Below, one piece after another: positions 1 to 10,698 of a stretch of DNA of 60,172 nucleotides. The stretch comes from Brucella intermedia LMG 3301. GTDB lineage: Bacteria > Pseudomonadota > Alphaproteobacteria > Rhizobiales > Rhizobiaceae. The stretch spans positions 1-60,172 of the forward strand of contig NZ_ACQA01000004.1 of NCBI RefSeq assembly GCF_000182645.1, in the 5' to 3' direction. Under the pieces are notes generated by a model. That model had not been told where the DNA came from. It worked only from the letters and a program-made list of their open reading frames with translations, and did no database searches. The first letter of the stretch is position 1. Each line of letters opens with the position of its first letter. A program made the translations under genes and the position numbers.

Positions 1-389
1 GTCGTTGACCAGAAGAACCCCGACAATGGCCGATTTGACGAACACAAAGTGATGATCGGCTTCGACAGCCAGCAGGATGCGGAAGCTGCATATCTCGCCA
101 ATTACACGCCCGGTTGGAAGGGAATGGGCGACGTGACCGAATCCACGCTCGCCGATTTCAAAAAGTGGACAAAGAACGGCGACACCAAGAAGGCGTTTGC
201 GCCGAAATGGTTTGGCAACCGCGCTCGTGCGGAAGGGTATATTCGCAAGCATGGTTTGGAAAACTCCCACGCCATTGTCGAGAACGGCAAGCGCTTCGAG
301 ATACGCCCTGCACCCACCCGCACGGCCACGCTTCAGCGCATGGCGGAGGATTTTCAGCGTCAGGTTGCAGAAGCCCCATACGGTGACGT
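1..389. repeat. Direct terminal repeat, left copy
   Basis: The first 389 bases recur exactly as the last 389 bases. The reading frame of the giant gene is continuous across the joint, so the repeat is either an assembly overlap of a circular molecule or true terminal redundancy of packaged DNA. A plasmid prophage would be circular, which fits. The unique length is 59,783 bp. Confidence 0.97.
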
Positions 390-3300
390 TTGGGGCTCGG
401 ATAACGAACCGATTTATGATGCATTGTCGAAGCTTACACAGACCTCTCCGCTGAAAGACCGCGAGATAGTCAAGGCTGTGCGCGAGAACGCCAGCGATGC
501 GGACCTTTTGAACGCGGCTGCACGCACGTTTGGCATCGGTGGCGCAGGCGGAAACAAGTACATGGTCGAAACCCGCGCGGGGCCGACCGTGACCGTGACG
601 CTAGACAAAGACCAGGGCAAAGAAAAAATTGTCCTCAAAGGCAAGAAGCTTGCCGATCTTCTGCGCCGCGAATTCACGGAAACTGTCGAAGAAATGCGGG
701 CAGCGCATGAGGCCAAGGAAGCCGCTCGCACACCTGTTGAGAAACAAACCGGGCCCCGTAATGCGGAAAAGCTTGATCAGCTGATCGACAGTGGCGAAGT
801 TGCTACCGCAGCGGACGCGGCCGATGGTCAGTGGGGCGCGAACAATAAGCTGGTTTCCCGCGATCGTGCCGACGAAATCCGCAAGAAATTGCGCGCAAAG
901 CTGAATGGTCAAATCAATTCCGGCATCGATCCGGAGATTCTGGCGCTCGGCACCGAACTTGCAGCGTTTCATATCGAGGCCGGCGCACGCCGGTTTGCAG
1001 ACTTCGCGCGCGCCGTCGCAGCGGATATGGACACCAGCATTGAAAAGCTTCGCCCGTTCCTTCGCGCATGGTATAACGGCGCTCGCGACATGATGGAGGA
1101 TAGCGGGCTGGATATTTCCGGCACCGACGACGCCAATGCCGTCAGGTCCGAACTCGCAACGCTCAAGGACGCACCCGATGGAAGCCTTTCAGAACTGGAA
1201 ACGCCAAGCGGAACTGCACTGGAAACAGTTCCAGCCGAAACGGTACGCGGAACTGAAAAAGGCGGGAGCGCTCGAAACAGCACTGACCGAAGCCGCGGAA
1301 CAGACGGCACTGGAAATGAACCAGCTAACCGAGAGCGGGTTCCAGCCGGACGAAGCGTTCCAGATGGTCAGGGAACAGTATCTGTTCCCGCCAGAGGAAA
1401 ACAGCGGGACGTTAGCGCCCGAAATGGGCCAGACCTCTTTGACGCATCAAATGATCGCCGCCGTGAAAAAGGGCAGCAGGACAATGGATCTGTAAGCGAG
1501 AAATCGCTTCCAGATAACGTTGATCCATCTAAACGAGTAGCGCCCGCTGATTCCGCGGCTACGCCTGCGCATAATCGCGCTGACAATTTCGCCATCACCG
1601 AAGATGATGCGATCGGAGAGGGCGGCGCGAAAACAAAATTCCGCAACAACATCGCTGCGATCCGGCTCCTGCGCCAGCTTGAGCAGGGGGGCAGGCAGGC
1701 GAGCCACGCAGAGCAGAAGCTGCTCGCGAAGTGGGTAGGCTGGGGCGGACTACAGCAAGCATTTGTGCGTCCGGACGGTTCTTTCGCTAAAGGCTGGGAG
1801 GCAGAGGCGAAGGAATTGAAGGACCTGCTTTCGCCCGAAGAATACAGGGCGGCTGAATCGTCCACGCGAAACGCGCACTATACGTCCCCGGAGATTGTTA
1901 AAGCGATCTGGTCGGTTGCACAGCGCCTTGGCTTCCGCGGAGGCCGAGTTCTGGAGCCTTCCGTTGGCTCCGGCAATTTCCTTGGGCTGGCTCCCGGTGC
2001 GTTGAAGGGCAGGGCGCAATTTACAGGCGCCGAGCTCGACCCAATAACTGGTGGCATCGCAAAGCAACTCTACCCGGCTGCAAATATCAAGGCTCCACTT
2101 GGCTTTCAGGATTTGCAGATCCCTGACAACTATTTTGAGCTGGCGGTCGGGAATCCACCTTTCGGCAGCGAGCGTCTTTACGACCCAAAGAGGAAGGAGG
2201 CGGCGCGGTTCTCCATCCATAATTATTTCTTCGCGAAGTCGGTGGAAACCCTCAAGCCAGGCGGCGTGCTGGCTATGGTCATCACCAATTCATTTATGGA
2301 CGCGGCGAATACAGCCGCGCGCGCATATATCGCCGATCGAGCACGCCTTGTTGGGGCGATCCGCCTTCCGAACAATGCATTCCTTGCCAATGCCGGTACC
2401 GAAGTTACGACCGATATCGTCATTCTGCAGAAGTATGCAGACGATACGCCCGCGGCAGAAAAAGACCGCTCTTGGGTGAACATCGGTTCGATCCGGGACA
2501 AAGAAGGCCGAGAAACTCCGCTTAACGAGTATTTCGTGCAGCATCCCGAAATGATGCTTGGTGACTTTGGGCGCTATGGTTCCATGTATGGACCGGAACA
2601 GCCCGCCCTTGTTTCGCGCCCAGGTGAAGACCTCCAAGCGCTACTGAAAAAAAGCATCGATGCGCTTCCCGCCGATATTTTGCCATCGCGCGTCACCGAG
2701 GAAATCGCCGACAACGCGGTGCAGCGGGAACTCGATCCAGTAGCCGTTCCAGTCGGTTCACTCATGATCGGGCCGGACGGCAATATCGAAATGCGAGTGC
2801 CGGATTTTCTGAATGAAACCCGCACTCGTGTCCGTGACGATATCACCGGGAAGGACAAGGACCGCATCACCGGCATGGTGAAATTGCGCGATACCTTCAC
2901 CAAATTGCGTCGCGCGCAGATCGACGAACATGCGAGCGATAGTGATATCGAAAGCCTGCGCGGCGATCTGAACCGCGAGTATGATGCGTTCGTCAAGGAT
3001 TTCGGTCCTCTGAACGCCGATACCAACCGACGCGCGTTTCAGGATGACCCAACTTGGCCGCAGGTTTCGGCATTGGAAACTGACTTTGACAAGGGCCTGT
3101 CAAAGACAATGGCGGCAAAAACGGGAGAAAAAGCCCGCCCTGCAACCGCGAAGAAGGCCCCGATTTTCGCGCGGCGCACGCAGGAACCATACCGCCGACC
3201 GGACAGTGCCGCGACAGCAAAAGACGCGCTGGCCATTGTCCTTGGTGATGTTGGCTACGTTGATATGGCTCGCATCGCGGCACTTTACGGCAAGCCGGAA

Positions 3301-6300
3301 CCTGAAATCGTCAAGGAGCTGGACGACCGCATCTATCTCACGCCTGACGGCTCATACGAAACAGCGGACCTTTATCTTTCGGGCAACGTCAAGCAGAAGC
3401 TTGCTCGGGCAGAGGAAGCCGCAAACGAAAATCCGGCATTCAGTCGAAATGTGCAGGCTCTGCGCGATGTAATTCCCGCTGATATCGAGCCTGTCGATAT
3501 CGACGTGAAAGCGGGCGCGCCTTGGGTTCCCGCAAAGCATGTGGCTGATTTCGTCAACGATATGCTGGAAATCAGCGATGCGAGGGCGACCTATGCGCCC
3601 AGTACCGCTCGTTGGGAAATCACGGCACGTCGTGCTTCCGATGTAGCCGGGGTGAAATGGGGAACGCCTGACGTATCGGCGAAGCAAGTAATGGAGGCGG
3701 CTCTCAATGCTCGTACCATTACAGTCAGCCATAAAACCCGCGATGGCCAGACGATCATTGATGAGGGCGCTACGGAAGCGGCCAACCAGAAGGTTGAAGC
3801 ACTCAAAAATGAGTGGAAGCGCTGGATTTGGGACAACGATGCACGCCGCGAAGAACTCGCGCGCCTGTATAACGATATCTATAACACTCACGTCGATACC
3901 GTTTATGACGGCTCGCATCTGACCCTACCGGGCAAGGTCAGCGATGACATTATTGAGCTTCGCCCGCATCAAAAATCCTTTGTTTGGCGCGTCCTTCAAT
4001 CTCCGACAACGCTGGCCGATCACACAGTCGGCGCAGGGAAGACCTTCGCAGCCATTGCGGCCGTAATGGAATTGCGCCGTACCGGCCAAGCAAAAAAACC
4101 AATGCTGGTCGTACCTAACCATCTTGTGCAGCAATGGGCGGCTGATTTCATCAAGCTTTATCCCGGCGCGAACATTCTTGCCGCCACGAAGAAAGACTTC
4201 GAGTCCGCGAACCGCAAGCGCTTTTTCGCTCGTGTGGCGGCAGGCGACTATGATGCGGTTATCGTGGCTCATTCCTCCTTCGGGTTGATCGGCGTCGATC
4301 CGGTCTATGAAGCCGAATTTATCCGCATGCAGGTCGATGATCTGGAAGCCTCGATCCGGACGCTTGAGGAATCGGACGGAAAGAGCTCCCGAAGCGTCAA
4401 ACAAATGGCCAAGCAGCGGGACGCTCTCGAAGAACGCATGCAAAAGCTTCTCGACGTGGGCGGAAAAGATGCCGGCATGACGTTCGAGGAAATGGGCGTT
4501 GACGGCCTTATTGTCGACGAAGCTCACGAGTTCAAAAATCTCGGCTTTGCTACGTCCCTCACCCGCGTTGCGGGACTGGGAAATAAAACTGGATCGAAAA
4601 AGGCCGCTGACCTTTTCATGAAAATCCAGAGCGTTTTGAAGCGCACCGGCGGTCGCAATGTGGCGTTCCTCACGGGCACGCCGATATCGAACACTATGGC
4701 CGAACTGTACACGATGCAGCGCTATCTCGCCTATGACGCACTCAAGGCGCAGGGCGTGCAGCATTTCGATGCCTGGGCGCGAGTATTCGGTGAAATCGTT
4801 ACCGAGTACGAACTGTCGGCGGCTGGCAAATACAAGCTCACCACGCGTTTCTCCCGCTTCACGAATATGCCGGAACTCGTGACGCAATTTCGCGCGTTCG
4901 CGGACACGATTACGAATGACGATATCAAGCGTCAGTTGGCAGAGCAGGGCAAGACACTGCCCCTGCCGCGCGTTAAGGGCGGGAAACCGACCAACAATAT
5001 TGTTCAGCCATCAGAATATCAGCTCGATTACATCGGCCAGCCAACCGTCGATGAAAACGGAAACGAGAGCTACCCCGAAGGTTCCATTGTCTGGCGTTCA
5101 GAAAATATGCCGAAGAAGGCTGAAAAGGGCGCTGACAATATGCTCAAAATTACGTCCGACGCCCGCAAGGCAGCGTTGGATATGCGTCTTGTCGATCCCA
5201 ACATTCCCGATGTTCCGGGCACGAAGGTAAATCTCGCTGCCGACAAGATTAAAGGCATTTACCGTAAGTGGGATCAGCAGAAGGGAACGCAGCTCGTCTT
5301 TATCGACCTTTCCACGCCGAAAAAGGCCGTGGCGAAGGCGAGGGCGGAACTGGTCGAACTGCAAACAAAAGCAGACGCTGGCGATGAAGCCGCCCAGGCC
5401 AAGCTGGATAACATCAGCCTGGACGAAATCGCGGCACTGGAATCCGCGTTTTCCGTCTATGATGATTTGAAAGCGAAGTTGATCCGGAACGGCATTCCGG
5501 AACGAGAAATTGCGTTCATCCACGATGCCAATACCGATCTCCAAAAGCAGGAACTTTTCGGTAAAGTCCGGTCAGGTCAGATCCGTGTCCTGATCGGATC
5601 GACGCCGAAAATGGGCGCTGGCACCAATGTGCAGAACCGCCTCGTAGCGCTTCACCATCTCGATGCGCCATGGCGTCCGAGCGATCTGGAACAGCGAGAA
5701 GGCCGTATCATCCGGCAGGGCAACGAACTTTACGCTGCCGACCCTGACGGCTTTGAGGTTGAAATCCATCGCTACGGTACAGAACGCACACTCGATGCCA
5801 AGCAATGGCAAACCATTGAGCAGAAAGCGCGGTTTATCGGTCAATTCCGGGCCGGGAACATCAAGGATCGTGTCGTCGAAGATATCGGCGGCGAGGCGGC
5901 GAATGCGGCGGAAATGAAGGCCGCAGCATCCGGAAACCCTATGATCCTCGAAGAAATGGAACTGCGCCGCAGGATCAAGCGGCTTGAAAACGACAAGCGC
6001 GAACATGACCGATCGCAGCATTCGACAAGCCGCCAGATCACCAGCATGGAGCGACAGAAAGAGGAAATCGAAGCAAACGCGGGCGCCGTAAAGGCCGACG
6101 CCGACACCGCGACCAAGTTTATGAGCGGCGATTTCAACGCGACGATTAACGGGAAGGCCATGGAAAAGCCAACCGATATCGGCGCTGAAATTCTTGATGC
6201 TGCTCGCGACATGGTGAAAAGCGGCGCGAAAAGCCGGGCCATGGGTTCGGTGGGGCCGTTTAAGCTTGCGCTACAGCATAATCTTGCCGATTCCTTCACT

Positions 6301-9300
6301 GTCACCGTGAAAGGTGCGCAGGAGTACGGTATCGACCTCGATAACGTCCTCAATCTGACGCCAGTGGGCACGGCGATGCGTGTCATGAACTTGATACGGA
6401 ATCTTCCTGATCGCCCTGCGCTGGAAGCCGAACGCCTTTCAAACATCGATAAAACCCTGCCACGCCTGCGCGAGCAATTGAGCACGTGGGATAAGTCGGC
6501 GGAACTTGACGAGGCGCGCCAGCAGCATGCCAACGTCATGTCGATACTGCGCCCCGTGAAAAAACCGGCGCCGACCGTCAACGTTGAGAAGGGTTCAGAG
6601 CCGGTCAAGGCGTCCATCGCTGAACAGAATCCAGTTGCCCGCTTGACGGGCGAGGAGGTTCTGAAAAACTTCAAAGGCGGCGAGGATATGCCCGCGCTGC
6701 GCAGACAAGCGCAGGCATGGTATGACCAAAATCTGGTCGAGCCCAAAACGACCGTCACTATGAAGGACGGGACAGTCGTCGGTTTCAATGGCCGTGGCAA
6801 ACGAGAAACGACATATGGCCGCAAGGGCGATATCCTGTTGCGGTCAGTACCGGCTATCCCGGCCATTATCGAGAACGGTGAAATCGTTCACCGCGAGGCT
6901 GGCGACGAACGCCATTCCCACGTTTTGGAACGTGTCGTCATCGCGGCGCCAATCGAACTCGCGGGCAAAATCCATAACCTTGCCGTCGCCGTAAACCGGA
7001 CGCGCGATGGCGATTGGCACTATGACCTCAATACGGATAACCGTTTTGTTGGGAAGGATAGTTACGCGGGACGCCCAAGCTATCAGGATCTTGGAGAACG
7101 AGGGGCAGAGCCCTTGCTATCTGCATTGGAAGGCACGTCCCGCTCCATCAATATATTCGAATGGGCGTCGGATGGCAATGCACCCGCCGAATCCGGGTCA
7201 ATACGCGATGCACTCGCCCGCGGGCCGCTCGGTGAAACTGTCGGTCGATTGATCGATAGCGGTGCTCTGCAATTGCAGAAAACGGGCGAAAACGCCGTGC
7301 AGGGGTGGACCACTCCGGACGGCACAATTGTACTGAACACAGACGGCGTAAGCCCGGATAATGCGAATGCCGTTTTTCTTCATGAGGCGTTTCACTCTGG
7401 CGCTCGCAAGCTGATCGGCACAGCTTCGTGGAATAAACTCCTTGAGGAATTGGGCCAAATCCATCGTCAGTACGAGCGTTCCACCGGCAAAGCACGCTCT
7501 TACTTCGACAAAGCGCGCGCTCGTGTTGAGAATGCGGAGCGCGCTACGGGTGATATGCCTGCAGCCCTCCGAGCGGAAGAATTTGGCGCATACGCGATTG
7601 AGGAATACGAAACTGCGCCGCGCTCGCTGCGTATGTGGGCCGATGACTTTTTGGGCCATGTGAAAGCCTGGGCCTTGAAGCGTTTCGGCAAGCAGCTCGG
7701 ACGCGTAACCCCGGCGCAATTGCGCGCATTGGCCGTCGCTGCTCTGCGTGACATATCCAAGCCGGATGGCAACCCACCACGCCCCGAACGTTCAAAACGT
7801 TTTTCGATAGCCGATGATAGCTTTTCCACGGTCAACCGCGCAAACGTTCGTGAAGCCGCAGATGCTGTCAGGGGTCGCCTTACTGACTGGACCCCGAAGG
7901 CGCTGGCCCTTGTTCCGTTGAATTACTTCACGGAACTTGCGCAAAAGGGCCAAGAGGCGATCGGCACATACCTGACCGTAAAACGCCAGCTTGACGCCTA
8001 TCGAGGCAACCGTCACGCCGAAGCCGACCAAACCGTGCAGCAATGGCGCAAGTACAATCGGCTAGGGAAGGACAAAGCCGCTGCGCTTGCCGATGTGATG
8101 CACCAATCCACGATTGCGCAGTACGATCCGTCAATTGACAACGCACCCGGCGATCGCGCGAAGAACGCCGCGTTGCAGAAGGCTTATGATGCATTGCCGG
8201 ACGCCGGCAAGCGGCTCTATCAGTCCGTCCGCGACAGCTATGCTGCACAGACAAAGGAGCTTGACGGCATCATCCTCGACAATCTGAAAAAAGTCTTTCA
8301 GATCGCGCAGACGAAAGCCGAGCGGAAGTATCGTAAGGAGCTTGAACGGATTTCGCGCCAGCAGATGGACCCGGCAGCGCGCAAACAGGCGCAGCAGGAC
8401 GCGGCGGAGGTTTATGAAGCCACCGCGACGAAGGCGAAATGGTCGATGAAAGCCCGACTGACAAAAATGCGCCAGGCGCTGGAAACGAGCCGAATGGAAG
8501 GTCCATACTTCCCGCTCGCGCGTTTCGGCGACTATTTCGTCACCGTCAAAGATATCACCGGTGAAGTGCTGCATTTTTCGATGCACGAGCGCAGTGCCGA
8601 ACGCGATAAGGTTGCTGCCGACATGAGAAAGCAGTTTCCTAACGGCGAGGTTATCGTCGGCATCAAGTCAAACAGCAATGAGCTGCAACGCGCTATGGAC
8701 CCCCGTGTTATCGCTGATATTCAGGCGATCATCGGAAAATCGAACATCGACAGCGATATTGGCGCACAGATCCTCGATCAAATTTGGCAGCGCTATTTGC
8801 AGACAATGCCCGATATGTCGGTACGCAAGCGTCAAATCCACCGCAAGAATGTCGCCGGTTTCCACGGTGATGCGCTCCGCGCCTATGCATCACATATGTT
8901 CCATTCCGCCCACCAGATGGGACGCTTGAAATATGGCGTTGAACTCAATGAGCTCGTGGAACGTGCTTCGGAAGAAGCAAGCGAGGCCGCGAACCCTACA
9001 AAGGCGGGCATGCTCGCGAACGAACTGCGCAAACGCCATCAGTGGGTAATGAACCCGACCGGCTCGCAATTCGCTCAAAATATCACCAGTGCGGCGTTTG
9101 TCTGGTTCCTCGCTGGCTCGCCGGCCGCGGCAGCAGTGAACCTTGCGCAAACTCCAATGATGGGCATCCCCATTCTCGGCGCCAAGTTCGGCACCGCGAA
9201 AACCACCAGTGCGCTTTTGCGTGCGTCGGCCGATCTGTTCCGCGGCAAGGGCAGTGTCAATCACGCCCTACTGACAGCCGACGAAAAGGCAGCGCTTGAA

Positions 9301-10581
9301 CATTTCTACGAAACGGGGCTGATTGATCGAACCCAGTCTCACGACCTCGCAGGCGTGGGCGAAACCGGTGTGGACTATTCGCCCTGGCGCGCCGCCGTAA
9401 TGGCGAAGCTCTCATATTTCTTCCATAAATCGGAAGTCATAAACCGGGAAGTGACGGCGCTCGCTGCATACCGCCTCGCCCGGAATAGCGGCATGAGGTC
9501 GGAACGCGCGATCGAGGCCGCTCATGACCTCACGTGGAAAGTCCACTTCGATTATTCCAATAGCAGCCGTGCACGCGTGCTGCAGAGCGACTTTGCCAAA
9601 GTTGCGCTCGTGTTCCGCTCATACCAGATGAACATGATTTACCGTATCGTTCGCGATGCGCAGCAAGCGTTCAAGGGCGAGAGCAAAGAGGTTCGCCGCG
9701 AAGCGCTTTACCAGCTCACCGGAGCATTGGGCATGATGGCTCTTACCTCCGGTGTGACTGGCATTTTCGGTTTCAACGCTGCGATGATCGCCTTGGGAAT
9801 GCTTTTCGGCGATGATGACGATCCGTTTGAATTTGAAACGAAGGTCAAAAAAACCATCGTCGATGTTTTCGGCAAGGAACTCGGTGGCATGATCCTCAAT
9901 GGACCAGTAGGCTATCTGACCGGCGTAGATCTTACGAACCGCATTGGTATGGCCGATATCTGGTTCCGTTCGCCGAACCGCGATCTGGATGGACAACAGG
10001 AATATCAGTATTGGATCATGAGCCAGCTTGGCGCTGGCGTCAGCATGGGTTCCCAGTTCTGGCAAGGTGGCCAGCAACTCGCGAAGGGCGAATACTGGCG
10101 CGCGACCGAAACGGTTCTGCCCAAATTCCTCCGCGACCCGATGAAGGCGTTCCGGTATTACAATGAAGGCGTCCGCAACGCTCGTGGGGACGATATTGTA
10201 CCGGAAGATCAGATCAACGCATTCGATGCGGCCCGGCAAGGCATAGGCTTCACGCCAGCTAAGGTTACGGAAGCATGGGAGCGCAATTCAACGCTCAAGA
10301 ATGCGGAAAAGCGGCTCAACGACCGTCGCCGGCAATTGATGAATGAGTTTGCCATTGCTGTTGAGCAGCGTGACCCTGACGCGCGGCGTGCAGTTCTGAA
10401 ACGCATCCAAGACTTCAATGCTTCGCCCTATAATCGAGCTATCCAGATTACAGGAGAAACGCTGCAGCGTTCGCTCCGCACCCGCCGCCGCAACGCGCAG
10501 CTTCGGGAGGATGGTGCACTTATCACCAATCGGGAAATGGGCGTTCAATTGAGACGCGGTTTGCCAGAACGCATCAATTGA
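1..10581 (+). CDS. Giant polyvalent (DarB-like) protein, residues ~983-4508
   Basis: C-terminal part of a protein whose start is at 56838; the total is about 4508 residues. Numbered from that start, it holds an N6-adenine methyltransferase (VLEPSVGSGNF near 1631, catalytic NPPF near 1700). A SNF2-type helicase follows: Walker A GAGKT near 2325, DEAH near 2490, LTGTPISN near 2540, and the DLEQREGRIIRQG motif near 2880. A zinc metallopeptidase motif HEAFH lies at 3443. A long helical C-terminal region with two hydrophobic segments (near 4015-4040 and 4222-4250) resembles the LPD38-type C-termini of polyvalent proteins. By analogy with P1 DarB it is probably packaged and ejected with the DNA to protect it from restriction; that role is inferred. 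A late promoter and the lysis genes follow. Confidence 0.93.
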   Translation, partial: VVDQKNPDNGRFDEHKVMIGFDSQQDAEAAYLANYTPGWKGMGDVTESTLADFKKWTKNGDTKKAFAPKWFGNRARAEGYIRKHGLENSHAIVENGKRFEIRPAPTRTATLQRMAEDFQRQVAEAPYGDVWGSDNEPIYDALSKLTQTSPLKDREIVKAVRENASDADLLNAAARTFGIGGAGGNKYMVETRAGPTVTVTLDKDQGKEKIVLKGKKLADLLRREFTETVEEMRAAHEAKEAARTPVEKQTGPRNAEKLDQLIDSGEVATAADAADGQWGANNKLVSRDRADEIRKKLRAKLNGQINSGIDPEILALGTELAAFHIEAGARRFADFARAVAADMDTSIEKLRPFLRAWYNGARDMMEDSGLDISGTDDANAVRSELATLKDAPDGSLSELETPSGTALETVPAETVRGTEKGGSARNSTDRSRGTDGTGNEPANRERVPAGRSVPDGQGTVSVPARGKQRDVSARNGPDLFDASNDRRREKGQQDNGSVSEKSLPDNVDPSKRVAPADSAATPAHNRADNFAITEDDAIGEGGAKTKFRNNIAAIRLLRQLEQGGRQASHAEQKLLAKWVGWGGLQQAFVRPDGSFAKGWEAEAKELKDLLSPEEYRAAESSTRNAHYTSPEIVKAIWSVAQRLGFRGGRVLEPSVGSGNFLGLAPGALKGRAQFTGAELDPITGGIAKQLYPAANIKAPLGFQDLQIPDNYFELAVGNPPFGSERLYDPKRKEAARFSIHNYFFAKSVETLKPGGVLAMVITNSFMDAANTAARAYIADRARLVGAIRLPNNAFLANAGTEVTTDIVILQKYADDTPAAEKDRSWVNIGSIRDKEGRETPLNEYFVQHPEMMLGDFGRYGSMYGPEQPALVSRPGEDLQALLKKSIDALPADILPSRVTEEIADNAVQRELDPVAVPVGSLMIGPDGNIEMRVPDFLNETRTRVRDDITGKDKDRITGMVKLRDTFTKLRRAQIDEHASDSDIESLRGDLNREYDAFVKDFGPLNADTNRRAFQDDPTWPQVSALETDFDKGLSKTMAAKTGEKARPATAKKAPIFARRTQEPYRRPDSAATAKDALAIVLGDVGYVDMARIAALYGKPEPEIVKELDDRIYLTPDGSYETADLYLSGNVKQKLARAEEAANENPAFSRNVQALRDVIPADIEPVDIDVKAGAPWVPAKHVADFVNDMLEISDARATYAPSTARWEITARRASDVAGVKWGTPDVSAKQVMEAALNARTITVSHKTRDGQTIIDEGATEAANQKVEALKNEWKRWIWDNDARREELARLYNDIYNTHVDTVYDGSHLTLPGKVSDDIIELRPHQKSFVWRVLQSPTTLADHTVGAGKTFAAIAAVMELRRTGQAKKPMLVVPNHLVQQWAADFIKLYPGANILAATKKDFESANRKRFFARVAAGDYDAVIVAHSSFGLIGVDPVYEAEFIRMQVDDLEASIRTLEESDGKSSRSVKQMAKQRDALEERMQKLLDVGGKDAGMTFEEMGVDGLIVDEAHEFKNLGFATSLTRVAGLGNKTGSKKAADLFMKIQSVLKRTGGRNVAFLTGTPISNTMAELYTMQRYLAYDALKAQGVQHFDAWARVFGEIVTEYELSAAGKYKLTTRFSRFTNMPELVTQFRAFADTITNDDIKRQLAEQGKTLPLPRVKGGKPTNNIVQPSEYQLDYIGQPTVDENGNESYPEGSIVWRSENMPKKAEKGADNMLKITSDARKAALDMRLVDPNIPDVPGTKVNLAADKIKGIYRKWDQQKGTQLVFIDLSTPKKAVAKARAELVELQTKADAGDEAAQAKLDNISLDEIAALESAFSVYDDLKAKLIRNGIPEREIAFIHDANTDLQKQELFGKVRSGQIRVLIGSTPKMGAGTNVQNRLVALHHLDAPWRPSDLEQREGRIIRQGNELYAADPDGFEVEIHRYGTERTLDAKQWQTIEQKARFIGQFRAGNIKDRVVEDIGGEAANAAEMKAAASGNPMILEEMELRRRIKRLENDKREHDRSQHSTSRQITSMERQKEEIEANAGAVKADADTATKFMSGDFNATINGKAMEKPTDIGAEILDAARDMVKSGAKSRAMGSVGPFKLALQHNLADSFTVTVKGAQEYGIDLDNVLNLTPVGTAMRVMNLIRNLPDRPALEAERLSNIDKTLPRLREQLSTWDKSAELDEARQQHANVMSILRPVKKPAPTVNVEKGSEPVKASIAEQNPVARLTGEEVLKNFKGGEDMPALRRQAQAWYDQNLVEPKTTVTMKDGTVVGFNGRGKRETTYGRKGDILLRSVPAIPAIIENGEIVHREAGDERHSHVLERVVIAAPIELAGKIHNLAVAVNRTRDGDWHYDLNTDNRFVGKDSYAGRPSYQDLGERGAEPLLSALEGTSRSINIFEWASDGNAPAESGSIRDALARGPLGETVGRLIDSGALQLQKTGENAVQGWTTPDGTIVLNTDGVSPDNANAVFLHEAFHSGARKLIGTASWNKLLEELGQIHRQYERSTGKARSYFDKARARVENAERATGDMPAALRAEEFGAYAIEEYETAPRSLRMWADDFLGHVKAWALKRFGKQLGRVTPAQLRALAVAALRDISKPDGNPPRPERSKRFSIADDSFSTVNRANVREAADAVRGRLTDWTPKALALVPLNYFTELAQKGQEAIGTYLTVKRQLDAYRGNRHAEADQTVQQWRKYNRLGKDKAAALADVMHQSTIAQYDPSIDNAPGDRAKNAALQKAYDALPDAGKRLYQSVRDSYAAQTKELDGIILDNLKKVFQIAQTKAERKYRKELERISRQQMDPAARKQAQQDAAEVYEATATKAKWSMKARLTKMRQALETSRMEGPYFPLARFGDYFVTVKDITGEVLHFSMHERSAERDKVAADMRKQFPNGEVIVGIKSNSNELQRAMDPRVIADIQAIIGKSNIDSDIGAQILDQIWQRYLQTMPDMSVRKRQIHRKNVAGFHGDALRAYASHMFHSAHQMGRLKYGVELNELVERASEEASEAANPTKAGMLANELRKRHQWVMNPTGSQFAQNITSAAFVWFLAGSPAAAAVNLAQTPMMGIPILGAKFGTAKTTSALLRASADLFRGKGSVNHALLTADEKAALEHFYETGLIDRTQSHDLAGVGETGVDYSPWRAAVMAKLSYFFHKSEVINREVTALAAYRLARNSGMRSERAIEAAHDLTWKVHFDYSNSSRARVLQSDFAKVALVFRSYQMNMIYRIVRDAQQAFKGESKEVRREALYQLTGALGMMALTSGVTGIFGFNAAMIALGMLFGDDDDPFEFETKVKKTIVDVFGKELGGMILNGPVGYLTGVDLTNRIGMADIWFRSPNRDLDGQQEYQYWIMSQLGAGVSMGSQFWQGGQQLAKGEYWRATETVLPKFLRDPMKAFRYYNEGVRNARGDDIVPEDQINAFDAARQGIGFTPAKVTEAWERNSTLKNAEKRLNDRRRQLMNEFAIAVEQRDPDARRAVLKRIQDFNASPYNRAIQITGETLQRSLRTRRRNAQLREDGALITNREMGVQLRRGLPERIN

Positions 10582-10614
10582 GGATGGACCACAAGACGTA
10601 GTTACTTTTCGCTT

Positions 10615-10667
10615 TTGCGTTAAGGTAATTGCCGATATATAGTGTCTTGCGATTGCGCATGACGTGC
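10615..10667 (+). promoter_or_regulatory. Late promoter and leader motif, endolysin copy
   Basis: TTGCGT, 17-nt spacer, TATAGT (10638-10643), then GCGCATGACGTGC at 10655-10667, 32 nt before the endolysin ATG. The same arrangement occurs before four other late genes. Transcription should start near 10650, putting the 13-mer at the 5' end of the mRNA. This copy lacks the matching second arm near the start codon. Confidence 0.7.
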
Positions 10668-10698
10668 AGCCTTTTCCACCAGTTAGGGCGAGCACCCA

